The notes beneath the pieces were generated by a model. The model ran no database searches. It was not told the DNA's origin and was given only the letters and a program-made list of their open reading frames with translations. A stretch of 64,000 nt of DNA, taken from Lycorma delicatula (Eukaryota; Arthropoda; Insecta; Hemiptera; Fulgoridae). Both the position numbers and the translations under genes were made by a program. The stretch spans positions 17,346,001-17,410,000 of the forward strand of contig NC_134460.1 in assembly GCF_047948215.1 (NCBI RefSeq), written 5' to 3'. Positions 34,553 to 51,738 of this stretch are shown here, piece by piece. Numbering within the stretch: the stretch's first letter is position 1; every line of letters starts with the position of its first letter.

Positions 34553-35690
34553 TTCTTTTTTTCCCCCGGTGAATCGGAGGAACCCGTTTACGAGAGAAGT
34601 CTCGGACTCGCTAACAGGTTCCGCAAGATGTTAAAGAGTGCGTATGTATGACCCTGCCGAATAAACCTCCTATCTCACCAACTCCCCTCTCGAGGCCGGA
34701 CCGTAATTAAGCATTACACAGCCCCGGGAGGTGCCTTTGAGGTCGGGGATCCAGAGTCTCCTTGTTTCATCATCGTCGCCCACCCGCGCAAGCGTGGCTC
34801 TGCAGAGAGCTGTCCTTCATCACTTCGCTCTCCGATCCTACTCTTCACCTGCTCACAGGACATATTTGAAACGGTCTGTTCTTCCTGAAACAGCTTGAGG
34901 GTGACAGAGTCCCCGTGTCTCATCATCGCCGCCTAGACGATGACGTCTCTAAACTAGCCTAGACGAACGATGGCTTCACAGGGGGCTGTTCATCACCCCC
35001 TCGCAACCCCACCGTCCCTGTCCTTGCGTTACAATATCTGTGTCGCATAACACTACCCTAAACTTATCAGCCCCAGAGAGCACGCACGATATAATGATGT
35101 GTACATCAAGCGGTCCAGTTACCTGTTCGCAGAGATCTCGTTCAACCCTCCACCGTCGATACTGAACACAACATAGTGGGGACAATCGTCATCCCCGCAG
35201 TACAAACACTCGGAGGTTGCTGCTCTCCTTCGCCAGAAGAGATATTACCGGAAGACACCGTGTCCCATCAAAAGATGTCAACCAGTAATTAAGCTGTCCG
35301 AATCTACAATCAATTCACGGCGCAACATGTTTGATTAGACGGTGTGTCCAACGCCCTGTTGAAGATTGATCCCACCTCCTTTGCCATTCTTGGATCATAT
35401 CTTGTCGTGCAGTTACCCTGTCTTCACTCTGCATCACGTTACATCGCATAACTGCAAGCTGGCGAAGTGAAGGAAACCCGGCGATCACTAATACGGCCCC
35501 TGTCGAAACTGAGGTGTAAGCAGATACGATCCGGCCGTCCGCCGTTGGACTCGCTTCAGAACGCGCCTGTTCGGGTCCCTCTCTAGCGCACGTCCCCAAA
35601 CTGTGACTATATAAAGGTGTACCGAATCGATAACATGCGCGTAGATCTTCCTCCGAGAGGACATGGACCTGTCCTAACACTTTGGAATCT
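34553..35690 (-). pseudogene. Non-LTR retrotransposon ORF2 C-terminal half and 3' region
   Basis: On the minus strand, 35680-35315 encodes a stretch with 'VSTGAVLVIAGFPSLRQL' and WQRRWDQSSTGRWTHRLI followed by 'HVAP', the linker between the reverse transcriptase thumb and the zinc knuckle in R1-like and related insect LINEs. After a stop and frameshift, ECLYCGDDDCPHYVVFS (about 35215-35165) gives the knuckle, with the second-pair Cys replaced by Ser. 'VLSGADKFRVVLCDTDIV' (about 35085-35032) matches the '(M)L...W..V' tail. Below 34940 lies the 3' region with the conserved-loop hairpin (34687-34730), and an A-rich tract at about 34564-34553 may be the tail. Catalytic YxDD is upstream of what remains. 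Truncated and mutated, it is inactive. Confidence 0.75.
34687..34730 (-). other. Conserved-loop hairpin in LINE 3' region
   Basis: CTCTCGAGGC (34687-34696) pairs with GCCCCGGGAG (34721-34730) with one mismatch and one wobble. The loop on the minus strand is GTGTAATGCTTAATTACGGT plus CCG, nearly the same as the loops at 14.6 and 15.5 kb although the stems differ. Its position downstream of ORF2 on the LINE's coding strand suggests a 3' UTR RNA structure. Confidence 0.75.
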
Positions 35691-36124
35691 TAGAAAATAA
35701 TTGTACTGGAGAAAAACAGGAATTAAAAAAACGAATTTGAAAATCATTTACGTTTAAAAATAAAAATAAAAATATCTCATATTAAATCAATTTTTTTCTT
35801 TTATGGAAGTAAAATAATGTAGCTAAACTCTTATGGATTAAATGGTGGCAACTGTTAAATACAGACCCTCCATACAGGAAATTTTTAAAGTAGTAAAAGT
35901 GTGTAATAATTATTATTTTTAAAAAAACCAACCAAGACACACAATTAGTGATTTATAGATAAATAAATACAGCTTTATGTATGTAAAAAGAGATAATTGT
36001 TTTAAATTTATTAAATTTTCTCCTTTTTTTTTAAATCCATAAAAAGACAATTTTATACATAGTACAATTTTTTCAAGTTTTTTAAATTTATTTAAACATA
36101 TATATATGTGTATATATATCATGT
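35691..36124. other. AT-rich spacer
   Basis: Low-complexity sequence with a short TA/TG run (36095-36119); nothing was recognised. Confidence 0.5.
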
Positions 36125-36205
36125 AACACTCCCGATAACGTAAGGATTCGAACGCGGGATCATATATCTAAATCGGTTCAGGCGTTCAGCTGCTACGATT
36201 GAACA
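36125..36205 (-). mobile_element. tRNA-like SINE fragment, family C
   Basis: On the minus strand 'GTAGCAGCTGAACGCCTGAA' (box A-like) is followed after 20 nt by 'GATCCCGCGTTCGAATCCTT' (box B). The spacing is as in a tRNA, but acceptor-stem pairing is not visible. The sequence differs from families A and B, and no second copy lies in the window, so it could also be a tRNA pseudogene. Confidence 0.5.
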
Positions 36206-39084
36206 AGCATATAAACACCCTAAACACAATACATTCTTTTTTGGGCAGTCATGTAAAAATTTATGAAACACTGTATTATACGGACAATTATATCAGTTAT
36301 CTTACAGTCCAAGCTGAAAAGAAAGTCGAATTAATGTTCTAAGAGGTATGCCGTTTAGTAAATTACTTTTTCTGTAGACTGTACGATACTAAGTTAAACT
36401 GTATTATTTATTTATTACATTTTTATTTTTTTAAGCATGAGGAACGATTTGTATAGTGCTCGATAAGTTTTTATTTTTTAATTTGATTCTATTTACTTTT
36501 TTCTATAAGGTTTTGTTTTTATATCTAATTTAAGGTAACGTTTTTGTTTTTATCTTTAATTTATTCCTTTATAACAAACTATAAATAATAAACGTTTAAA
36601 AATCTAAATCTGAATTTAACTATACATATAATAAAAAGAAAAAGGTATTCTTGTAACAAAAAAGATAAATCTTTTTTTCTTTTAGAATCTCTTTTTTTTT
36701 TAATTATTTAATTGCATTAGGCTGTTTATTCCAACAATTTTAGAATGAAATAATATATTTATTTAAACAAATAGGTCCTACATAAACACCAAATAAGTTC
36801 GTATTCTTCAAAATTAAAACAAATTATAGGTTTTTTTAGAACATAAATTTTAGGGGGTATTAACAATTATTTTAAGATTATATTTTTTTTTAGTTGTTAC
36901 CATTCAGCTAGAAGTCAATATTTTTGATATTTAATATTTTTAATGTTTAAACCGGAAAGTTCCGTTTTGGTGTGATTACAAAAAAAAAAAACATATAGGA
37001 TTAGTGGACAATCGAACTGGTAAATAAAATATAAAATAATCTTACTGTAATAACTATATTCAAAAAAAAAACCACTATAAAAATACGCGTAGTATAAATT
37101 AAGCTTAGGTATAAAAGTAATAATATTAATAATAAAAAACTACTTTTGCCATAGTAACACCAAATTTAAGCAAGATCATGTATGTTATCGTTCTGTTACA
37201 TCGTGTTCTAGCCAGTTGCCTCTAGCACAGTATAAGCACTCAGCCCTACTAAATCCAGAAAAACTTGGAAAAATAAGGATAAAAGAAAAAAGTCTTTATA
37301 AAATAAAGAGGAAAAAAATTTAAGTAAAGATAAGCCGACGATGTTTTTTTACAAGAAGAGTGTATACGAACATATTACAGAGTAAAAAATAGTTAAAACT
37401 TTTAAACTGTTAAGAATAAAAACACATTAGTGTGTTGAGGCTAAGCGTTTAAACGATGAAACATCACTTACTTGAGAACAGATTTAACGAACCTTAAACT
37501 AACGTTAATGAGGCTTAGTCCTTTTAAACAGGAACAGCTTGCTGGACAGATTAAAAAAAAAAAGGGAAAAAAATACACGAACGTGTGTAAAAAAAAGTCT
37601 AATTTTAAATTAAAAAGAATGTTAAACTAAGGAAAGGAATTGAGAAGAAAGACATTTATAGAGATAAAATGTAAAGTAATAAGAAAGTAATAGTAACAAG
37701 AAAAGCTAAGGCTATTTTGTAGATCTAGAACAGTCTTTTTTTTTTTAATTCCGTATTACTAGTATTGGAAAGTATAGGTCAAAATTTACGTAAATAATAG
37801 CTAACTAAAATCGTTTACACTAAGTAAAAGGTGCAATATAAGGATTTTTAAATAATGTCGATACTATGAATGAAGCTCTTCTTTTCTTAAAAGAAAACTG
37901 TAGATTAAAGATTAATGATTTTTTTTAAAGAAGCTTTCATTACTCTTACTTTAAAATCACTTTGTACGGCTTTTCCTTAAAAAAAATTTCACCCACTTAG
38001 ATTTACATTGAAAATGTTTCCCAACGAAGATACAAACTTTCTTTCCTTCCATCACACAATCAAGGGTACAGACTCTTCTCCACGATAGCATTATATAAAT
38101 ATATACATACAAACAAGACCCTTTACATAAGATATAATTTCTATTCATAACTCCATTAAAATTCATTGAATTTAATATAATGTACAGTTTGTAAAAATGG
38201 TAATACGAGTATATATTCGCAAAACTTAAATTATTTTCGAAATATCTTATGAAAACTTCTGAAAATAAATAACAAATAATAATGACCCAAGTTTATTAAA
38301 AAAAAGTTTTATTTTTAACAGTTTCAAGTTCTGAAGGTCTAACTTTTGAATAGATTTTCTTAAGCTTATAATTCAAAATACATCGCACTAAACGATGTTA
38401 ATAATGTGTTTTTAAGTTTAAAAAAAAAACCTTAAAATAAAACTTAAAAATTACAATAATCTAAAGTTATAAGATAATAATATTTAAATTTAATTTTGTT
38501 ATACCTTGTAGGTCCAACCTTATTGAGGAAGAATGGAGTAGATATACGATATAGTCCCTAAAAGACTTAATTTTGAAATTAAAAAAATTCGAAGAAACAT
38601 TCAAAACCAATAAAGGTACAATACAGAATATAAACGAAATGCACATTCTAACTGAATATCTGTCAACAGAAAAGTAGGAAGTAGTCATTAATAAGTCCAG
38701 TAGTTCACCGCCAAGATACCCTAGTAAGTGAATGTCACGGCCTTTTTTCTAGAACAATCCAAGGCCGACTATTATTAAAAATAATAATAACTTAATAGTA
38801 GGATTCTATCATAATAATAAGGGAGGGGATGAACAGACAGAGATATGATCGTACTTTTTTATCGCAAATTTTCCCTCAAAACAGAAGACTTCAAGATCAA
38901 ATAAACAAGGAATCAAGGATTAAGTTCAAAATCAAACGAAATAAAACATTATAAACCGTGTGCCGGCAGGATTGGCAAAATGTATTATAAGTAGCTTTTT
39001 ATCCTAATTTCCAAGGATTATCCACAATGGCATAAAAATACAGCGAGAGTTATTCACCAGCAACTGTGTTGGCTAGAACTGATT
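36206..39084. other. AT-rich stretch without recognised genes
   Basis: Only low-complexity frames. The part 38700-39084 may include decayed 5' sequence of the LINE that follows, but I could not read reverse transcriptase motifs there. Confidence 0.5.
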
Positions 39085-40070
39085 TAACAACATTCCCTTT
39101 AACCGTCAAAAAATGCATTACGGGGATAGGTCCATTATTATTACATCATTGGCCCGATTTTATTTACAATCTATGTTTACGATATCATTAATGGATTGCT
39201 ATCTTGCTTTGATATGTACTCAGACGATACTAAAATGTACAATTTGGACCTGTCACGCACCAACCTTCAATTTAATCTGGATTGTTTTTTCAAAACGGTC
39301 TTAAGAGTGGATGCTGCGACTGAATGCTCATTCAATCATTAATGAAAAAAAAGTCAAGTACATGGTTTTATAGTTGGAACGGGATAATATCTTTCATTAT
39401 TAATACTCGCGCGATGTTCTAACCTCTGACAGCCTAGCTAAAAATCTTAAAGTTACTATTTCTACTGATCTAAAATGGTCATATCAAATTTTCCAAATTA
39501 TTAAGCATGTTAATCGTTTTTTGTACCTGATTTCGAAGGCTTTTCAACTAATGACGAAGAATTCATTTCGTAGACTTTTCACTAGTTTCGTCCGTCCCAA
39601 ATTGGAATTCGCTACTGTTGTTTGGAATAATTGTTTTTTGTGAGATATTAACCTCTTGGGAAAGGTCCAAAGGTGCGCAACTAAAGTTATTCCTATGTAA
39701 AAACAAATCCTGTATGAGTTTTGCCTTCGTTCCCTGGATCTTCCCACATTGGCAAATCAAGTTTTTGGGGAGATCGCTATGAAACTTTCAAGATTTTAAA
39801 TGGGCACTATTCAACTTAAATTCTACTTTTTATAAGAAATTTTGACAGTCAGACTCACGGTTAAACGTTTGAGGTTATTAAGGAAATATTTCATACAGCT
39901 ATAAAGCAGCGTTTCTCCTCTATAAGAAAGGGTTAGTATTGAAAGCTACTGCCTGAAGACGTTGTTGGTGCTCCATCTATTGTATTTACGAAGAGTCGAT
40001 TGAATAAGATATTGCTGGATGTCATATGTGATTGCTATTCCTGCCTATCGACTGTAGTGTGACTCTAATG
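39085..40070 (+). pseudogene. CR1-like LINE reverse transcriptase, C-terminal two thirds
   Basis: In one frame around 39140-39290: 'IYVYDIINGLLSC', then YSDDTKMYNLD, the catalytic YxDD box (Tyr-Ser-Asp-Asp), then 'LQFNLDCFFK'. In shifted frames: 'NLKVTISTDLKWSYQI' (about 39440-39490), 'FVRPKLEFATVVWNN' (about 39585-39630), 'DINLLGKVQRCATKVI' (about 39645-39692), and 'YEFCLRSLDLPTL' (about 39714-39753). This is the invariant order of RT motifs 5-7 and thumb in CR1/Rex1-type LINEs ('...LGVTIS.DLKW...FVRP.LEYA..VWNP...DI..LE.VQRRATK..'). Several stops and frameshifts are present, so it is dead. The N-terminal endonuclease and fingers are not recognisable upstream. Confidence 0.85.
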
Positions 40071-40942
40071 TTATTTTATTGACTTTTGAATTCTGATTGG
40101 CGTATTAATTTAATTTTTTTGCAATATATTCTTTCTTTTGCACGTTTGCTTGTTTAGGGCTCACAAGCGTAATACTTTAACTTAACAATATAATAATAAT
40201 AATAATAATAATTAATTTTTGAGTGAACTCAGAAAAAATTTGAGCAGACTCTGTAATCATATACACCACTATTTACTTCATCGATCTATCTGTTCCGTTA
40301 CAACAAAAAATTAAAAAGAATCAAACAGAAAATATCCTCAAGTATTATCCCGTAACCGAAGAGATTAAGTACAAAGAGATCCAAAAAAGAGTGATACATT
40401 TAGAGCCAGTTGTATTAGGTGATTAAAGGAAAATACTCTCGTTAAGAAAGTTACATCTGAAGTCAAACCAGCATAAATAGCCCCATGATTTTAATACATC
40501 AATAGTACAACGGATATTGAATGCTCTTTAATAGAAAACATTAATATAACCCGCATTTGATGCACAGAGAAACCCGAAGTTTTATACAATTGTAGTAACG
40601 ATAACAATAATAATCTTAGTGCTCGGTAAATAAAGGATCCGCTAAAATTTAGTTATCTAACTAATGAATTCACAAGGAAGAAAAAAAACTCTTCTAACTT
40701 ACATTTGTTAAATTAAACGTGAAGAAATTTTGCAACCTTCTTTTTAATCGATTTTATAATACTTATACATATTAACATAATATTTAAATTTACTTAACGA
40801 AACTGAATTTAATTAAAGTTGTTGTTAAGGTAATAATCGTTTTATCTTTTCTGCTAAGATCTCTTTAGTGCTTCTATGTTTCAGCACTGCTTTCCTTTCT
40901 TAGCTTAATTCTTTGATCACTTGTTGACACGTTTCCATTGTC

Positions 40943-41140
40943 AAAACTTATAGTACTAGTACTTTTAAATTTCTGTTAATCTTTATATAGCATTTAGTCA
41001 ACGCCACTCCCTATCTTTGACGTCAAGAACAGAAAACAAGAAGAAGGCCAGATAAGGCATGAAGTCAAATATAGGGAGGGCGTTGACTAAACGCCACATA
41101 AAAATTAACAGAAATTTAAAAGTACCAGTACAATATGTTT
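40943..41140. repeat. Foldback/MITE-like inverted repeat with ~78-bp arms
   Basis: The left arm 40943-41021 and the reverse complement of 41064-41140 share 'ACTTTTAAATTTCTGTTAAT', then 'TTTAGTCAACGCC' and 'TCCCTAT(C/A)TTTGAC'. The centre is a 42-bp spacer. There are only a few mismatches, and no target duplication is clear at the outer edges. Confidence 0.8.
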
Positions 41141-45920
<4,780 letters not shown>

Positions 45921-46010
45921 AGTAGTAGCGTCTCGGCCTTTCATCCGGAGATCTCGGGTTTAAAATTCCGGTCAGGTATGGCATTTTTCGCACGCTAGAA
46001 AATTCATTTA
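45921..46010 (+). mobile_element. tRNA-derived SINE, family B
   Basis: 'GTAGTAGCGTCTCGGCCTTT', 'CATCCGGAGATCTCGGGTTT', then 'ATTCCGGTCAGGTATGGC' and 'TTTTTCGCACGC'. It is close to the family B core, but box B has decayed (GGTTTAAAATTCC). Confidence 0.7.
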
Positions 46011-47270
46011 TTATACATCATTTAAGTGGGCGTAAGCCTGTTGTTACTGTATAAACAAATAAATATTTATGAAAATTGGTAAATTAAGAAATAAATACAA
46101 AATGTGCTAAGACTGTATCATAAAGTAAATATAATTTATATAGTTATACAAATAAAATAAATAAATATTAATAAGCAACAACAATCAGTTAAAACTTAAG
46201 TGCGTGTTCATGTACAGTACAATAGCTACATTATTAAAACGGGCTCCTAATCACGCACGTTACCCAATATTTCAAAGTAATATAACTTAGCCCAAAGTAT
46301 AAATCGTATTTATTGTGACAAACCACGCAATAATAAAAGGGATACATTACATGATATATCATTAAGGTAATCGTACAAATTAAAAGAAAATATGAAAGTG
46401 GAAGTAATTAAAAGAAGTAAATATTGAATGAAAAATATCAACTGCATTTAACGACTGACAATTGTTATTACGTCAATTAAAAAGTTTCTTTATTTTATGA
46501 ATCGCAAACCGACACAAAGGAACTGTCTTAACTCTTTTCTTTGTAGCTCATTTTAAATCTATCAGCTTATTAGGTAATTGTACGAGTATATAAATTATGT
46601 AATAAATTTCAGCTGGATAATTAAAATCTACATTGCATTTCCGGCAACAAAAAAAATCAGATAACAAAGTTGTTATATTTTCCTGGGATTGGTTATTCTT
46701 ACATAGTGGAAAATACATGAAAAATGTTTAAAAAATCGTTTTTTTTTTCGAATGGATTTTTTAAATTTAAAATCTTTGAGAAATCGATATTAGGAATTAC
46801 TAAATTATCAACATACCTTTAACTAGTTATTTAATTAGCAACCTTCAATTGTTAAGAAATTATCCACATACTTAAAATAGCAAACAGTTCAAAAAAAATT
46901 GTTATTCTTACTTTTCTTAGAATATGGATGGAATACTTGCTCTTAAGAATCACACTTTTTAAAACGATTAGTACTTCACTTCAAATCATTTACTATTACA
47001 GATTTAATATTATTATTATTATTCCAATTTGTTCAACTAGTGAACAATAATCAAACCCCCTCCCCATGGCCCGATGAGATGAGAATATATGTATAGGACA
47101 TAGCTTGAAAACAATCACTAAAAAAAAAAAGTAGGTAACAGTGAAAGGTTACGATAAAAGGATTGATGTTAGTTCATCCAGAACTGGTTTATAAAGCTTT
47201 AGCTTATTTTCAACTAACAGCTAATAATATACAAAGATTTATTTATTTACTTTATTATAAAAGTCTAATC

Positions 47271-47321
<51 letters not shown>

Positions 47322-48720
47322 TTTATCATGACAATCAGCTTGTTTTACAGGTTATAATTGTGACGAAATTATTTGTGAAATTTTGTCGAAAGTGTTTTAG
47401 GTAGACTACCTGTTGCTTCTTCATTATTTATTTTTTTAAAGTTAACAAGAGTTTACCATTATCATCAACAATCATTGTTTTAATCACAATAGTTATACTC
47501 GTATCTAAAAGATTACCATTGCTTTTTTTAAAAGAAAGGTTTTAAGTAATAAATTAGTATTTTACATTATAGGAGCTTAATCCATAATTATAGGAGAATT
47601 TCATTCTGTTATAATTAAGGACAAGAAATACTTAATAATACAAAGAATTTATTAATAAATAACCTAAATAATTTTACCGCGAAATAATCCAATACGTGGT
47701 TATTGCTTAAAAAAAAAATCTTGAGAATTTTCCCTATGAACAGAGTTTAAAAATTACAAAACCATTTTAATTACTTTCTAAATGTACACACACATTACGA
47801 AACTTTCTTCCATAAGATATTTTATTGAATATAATAGAGATTTTTTAATCAGTTGTATTCAGATTGTTTTGTTAATAATACTTGCTTTAAGCCGGTAACA
47901 AATCAGTTCAGTGTATGATAAAATAATATATTTGATCAATATTAAGTTTAATATACCGCGTTATTTCAAAGATAAAGAGATAAACGAAAAAAAAACAATG
48001 CCAATTCTTAAAAGGTTAAGATTCTAACACAACACATTGAATGCACAACAAATTAAAAGTCAGAATATTATGGGATAAAATGAAATTTATCAGAAAAAAA
48101 AATAGTACTGTGAATGCATTTTACAGTACTTACATTTTTATAGCTGGATTTCATTAGCAAATTGTTTTTTTTTCGGTACGGTAAACTACGGTAACTGTAC
48201 AATCTTTTAAACACTTTTTCCTTATACCCTAGTGGAAAATACAATACTTTATTTGATTATAATCAACAGACTTGATTCAAAATACAGAAAAGTATTACAC
48301 AGTACTGCTTTATTAGAACTCCTTGCGTTTATGACAACAAACGCAACACATCTGAAGGTATTCAGTAAGTGAAAAGATTAAGTAAACATAGATTAAAGCG
48401 TTATTTTATTTTTTGTCTTCCTATTTATACAGTACAGCTACGTGTAATTTTACTAAAGTTAAATGTTTTAGCGTATTTATTTATTATATCTACTTTATTA
48501 CTTACACACACTATATATATATATATATATATTTCAGAACAAGTGTCCAGTTTTTATAGATAATTTGTAAAGACAGATTTAAACGTTGTACATAGTTCAT
48601 ATATATATATATATATTATTATGTATATAATATATATATTATATATATTATTTGCATATTTATGCGTCTGGTTTGAATAATGCAATATTATTTAATATAT
48701 CATACTACAGTTTGATTTGT
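46011..48720. other. AT-rich stretch with TA microsatellites
   Basis: A TA run followed by CA units lies at 47276-47322, with others at 48512-48532 and 48599-48655. 46668-46745 resembles the left part of the 1-1060 repeat ('TTTCCTGG.ATTGG.TATT.TTA'). Nothing coding was recognised. Confidence 0.5.
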
Positions 48721-49320
48721 ACACACCTGTTACTTTCCTGGCATCACAGCTCTAGAGCTATGATCTAAGAAGAAAAGTATGGTAACAATAAAAAAATCGG
48801 GAATGGGATTTTGCCTTTCATGATCCAGGGAAAACAAAAAAATGAAAAGAGTGGGGAAGTAATATTCGTACTTACATATGTTGGCGTGTTCGAAGCTTAA
48901 TAACTTTTCACTGGATCAACCGATTTTGATGAAATTTTGTACAAAGACTCATGCTCGTGTACATCGGGCCATCTGATGGTAAAAGTTCAAATCAATATCT
49001 GGAGGGGGATGGGGTAGATAGTTTCGTTGGAGACCTATTATCTCAAAATACTGCAAACATAACCCCACTTTATATTAGGCTTAGTACATGCGTGCATGTT
49101 TATCTTAACATTTAACAAAAGTACCCAAAAAATCGAAAAAAAGCTATCTTTTTATTTATTACATATTTTTTACCTGAATTTTGTAATGTTTTGCTATACA
49201 TAAAAATAGTGCAAGCGCCCTCAAAAAAAACTTTGTGGGTAGTATTGGAAGTGGGTGAATCCATTCCCATTATTACCCCAATCAAATTTTTAAAATATCA
49301 ATTATAACATTTTTTATAAC
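48721..49320 (-). repeat. Interspersed repeat, inverted relative of 1-1060
   Basis: Read on the minus strand it contains 'GCACGCATGTACTAAGC', 'ATAAAGTGGGGTTATGTT', a 'CTATCTACCCCATCCCC' block, 'CGGTTGATCCAGTGAAAAG' and 'GTTACCATACTTTTCTTCTT', in the same order as the plus-strand copy at 1-1060. It has one unit where the other copy has two. Confidence 0.7.
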
Positions 49321-49324
49321 CTTT

Positions 49325-49735
49325 TTACTTCCTTGTACGAAGTAAAGGAAATATTGTGATCGCGAAAAATTTCGGTTTTCCTATTTCAATGGAAATATAC
49401 ATTTTGACTATCCCTGAAACCATTTTGACTAGTTTCGGCGGGACGCCTGTACGTACGTATGTATCTCGCATAACTCTAAAACGATTAGCCGTAGGATGTT
49501 GAAAGTTTGGATTTAAGACTGTTAAAACATCTAGTTGTGCACCTCCTCTTTTGACTGCAATTGACTAAACCAATAGTGTTCAAATAAGCACAGAATCCAA
49601 AACAATTTAGATTTTGGACTTTTTCTTAATTTCTCTCATTGAGCAATTCAACGATATAAATGGCCCTTATTTTCATTCGTTTCAGAGTTATAACCAATTA
49701 AATAACTGGAATTTTCTTTTTTAATTTATCTATTT
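49325..49735 (+). repeat. Single terminus of the long-TIR family
   Basis: It starts with ACTTCCTTGTACGAAGTAAA and follows the arm sequence of the 28.2-29.9 kb element ('GATCGCGAAAAATTTCGG', 'CTGTACGTACGTATGTA', 'AAAACGATTAGCCGTAGGAT', 'TAGTTGTGCACCTCC') for about 400 bp, then stops before the tRNA-like 'GGTTCGAAT' block. It directly abuts the inverted repeat copy at 48721-49320. Confidence 0.75.
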
Positions 49736-49769
49736 TTTGTTTTTTGTTTTTTTTTTATAAAAACCTTCA

Positions 49770-49875
49770 ATCCCCTTCAAAAAAGTCTCCATTATAGGCT
49801 TATACATTTGTCTAATTTTTCATTCCAACGTTCAACAAATTTTTTAAATTCGTCTTTGTGGGAAACACATAGAGA
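49770..49875 (-). pseudogene. mariner-type transposase, C-terminal scrap
   Basis: The minus strand encodes 'KDEFKKFVERWNEKLDKCIS' and, one frame over, 'NGDFFEGD'. This corresponds to the very C-terminal 'F..L..RW.KCI.LNGDYFEG' block of mariner-type transposases. Only about 35 codons remain, so the call rests on a short match. Confidence 0.5.
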
Positions 49876-51130
49876 TAGAAATTATAAATCTAATTAGTTA
49901 TGTATGAGAACTAATGTTAAATAAATCGGCCGTTAAATATGCTTATACTAAACAGCAATTTTTAATCGCTCATACGAGTATATGAAAGTCATTCGACTTG
50001 TACGTTCACTAAAGTCAAACTTTTTCATTCATACTTTATGAATGGAAAGTGTATCGCTAATACTTTTAATTGAAAAGTTTCTTTATCAAATAATTTATTT
50101 AATAAGGTTTATTATGACTATTATGGTTGAGGAGAAATTTAATACAAGTAAACTCTTAAAATAAAGTTATTATCTGTATTCGTACCGTGTGAATGCAGAA
50201 TGAAATAGGTTTTAATAATCAACAACTGGTGGACCGTTAACTGGTTAAACCAGTCTTATTATTCTTTCTCTCTGCAAGCTGTTGAAGATCTTTCTCCCGT
50301 AAAAGAGAGTTATAGATAATTTAAGCTTTTCAATATGCACGGTTGTAAAAAAAAGTAATAAAAGACAAGACACAACGTAAATAATATGAATTTGGAAAAC
50401 GGAAAATTTTCATATTCACTTTCATACATTAAAATTATAATTTCTAGTATAAAAAAGCAATATTTCCATAATGTGTTTATTGTTTAATTTAATTTTAATT
50501 TTCAATCGCTGAATTTTTTAAATTATTTACGATTATAGTAGTATTTAAAAGTTTAGAAATTAATTAAAAATCAATAAAAATTTCAATTTAAAGAGAACAA
50601 ACCTCATTTAACTTACAAGAAAGTTCAATAAAAATAAAAACCGGTCTTTAATATTCTTTTGTGAGAGCAATTTTTTTTAAATACAATATAGGGAGAAAAA
50701 ACGGATATTATACATATAAAAACAATTTAAACGCTTAAAAAGGAAATATATGCCCTCAAACAGATTGAAAATGCTAAATTAAACTTAAAAATATATTTCA
50801 ATAAATATATTAAAAATAAAACATAAATATTCACGAAGATAAAAGAGAAAGAAAAATTATTTAACATGTAGGTTATAAAATGTAGTATATCGATTTGCAG
50901 TTTGTCAATCGTAACTAATGAACCATAGTGACACCGTCCGACATAAAACTATGTTACAGCTAGAGACTGTATGCAAATAAAATAGAAGCTTCTGTCGTGG
51001 AAAAGTAAATTATGTTTCCAACAGACACTTCATCATGTAGTACAAATTATTGAATTACATAAAAAAAACTATCAATAAATTAAAAGAAATTTTATGACTA
51101 AAAAAAGAAAGAAAAATCATATATATATAT
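49876..51130. other. AT-rich stretch without recognised genes
   Basis: Nothing was recognised beyond homopolymer tracts. Confidence 0.5.
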
Positions 51131-51717
51131 GTCGGAGAGGCGAGGAGATTTGTCAGGGATTCAACGCCTTGTGCTTCACTCATTCCCACCATTACAAGTG
51201 GAGAATATATAAGATTACAATAAAGTTCAATTAATAAAAATGAGTAGATAACTCGTACAATGAAATAATTACAAATGATAATTATCACTTATCAATAACT
51301 CAGTAGCACACGAATTACAATATAAGATTAATTCAATTTAGAATTCAAATAATATTAAAACAACTTGCGATAGACCGAGGCTCAGGGAAATAACGAATTC
51401 GCGATCACCAGGACGTCTGTTCGATCTGGGTTCCAAAGCAAGACTGACTTTTCTCAATATTCTCAAATAATATGCCTACTGCATATTTCCCTTTCCTTAT
51501 TAATTTTATGATACCCCTATCGTCCTGGGATCCCGACTACGTTGACAACCATGTGCCTACCTGGGCCTAAGCCTACCGCAATAAAACAATTTAAACCTTA
51601 TTTTACAAAATATTACAAGTAATAGTACATTTCTTAAAACTACTAAAAATACAGATATTCTAAAGAATATTCTCATCGTTTTGTCGGAAGATACTCCACT
51701 GTACTTTATTCTCCGAC
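51131..51717. mobile_element. Candidate small element with 8-bp inverted ends flanked by TA runs
   Basis: GTCGGAGA (51131-51138) is mirrored by TCTCCGAC (51710-51717), and each is immediately bordered on the outside by a TA run (51119-51130 and 51718-51738). The interior 51340-51560 is GC-richer than its surroundings. No transposase is seen. Eight matching bases could arise by chance, so this is tentative. Confidence 0.3.
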
Positions 51718-51738
51718 ATATATATATATATATATATA

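Noticed and set aside
34714..35185. Two minus-strand frames that look like small proteins
   Set aside because: They lie in the LINE 3' half; their sequence is explained by the ORF2 tail and 3' region in shifted frames.
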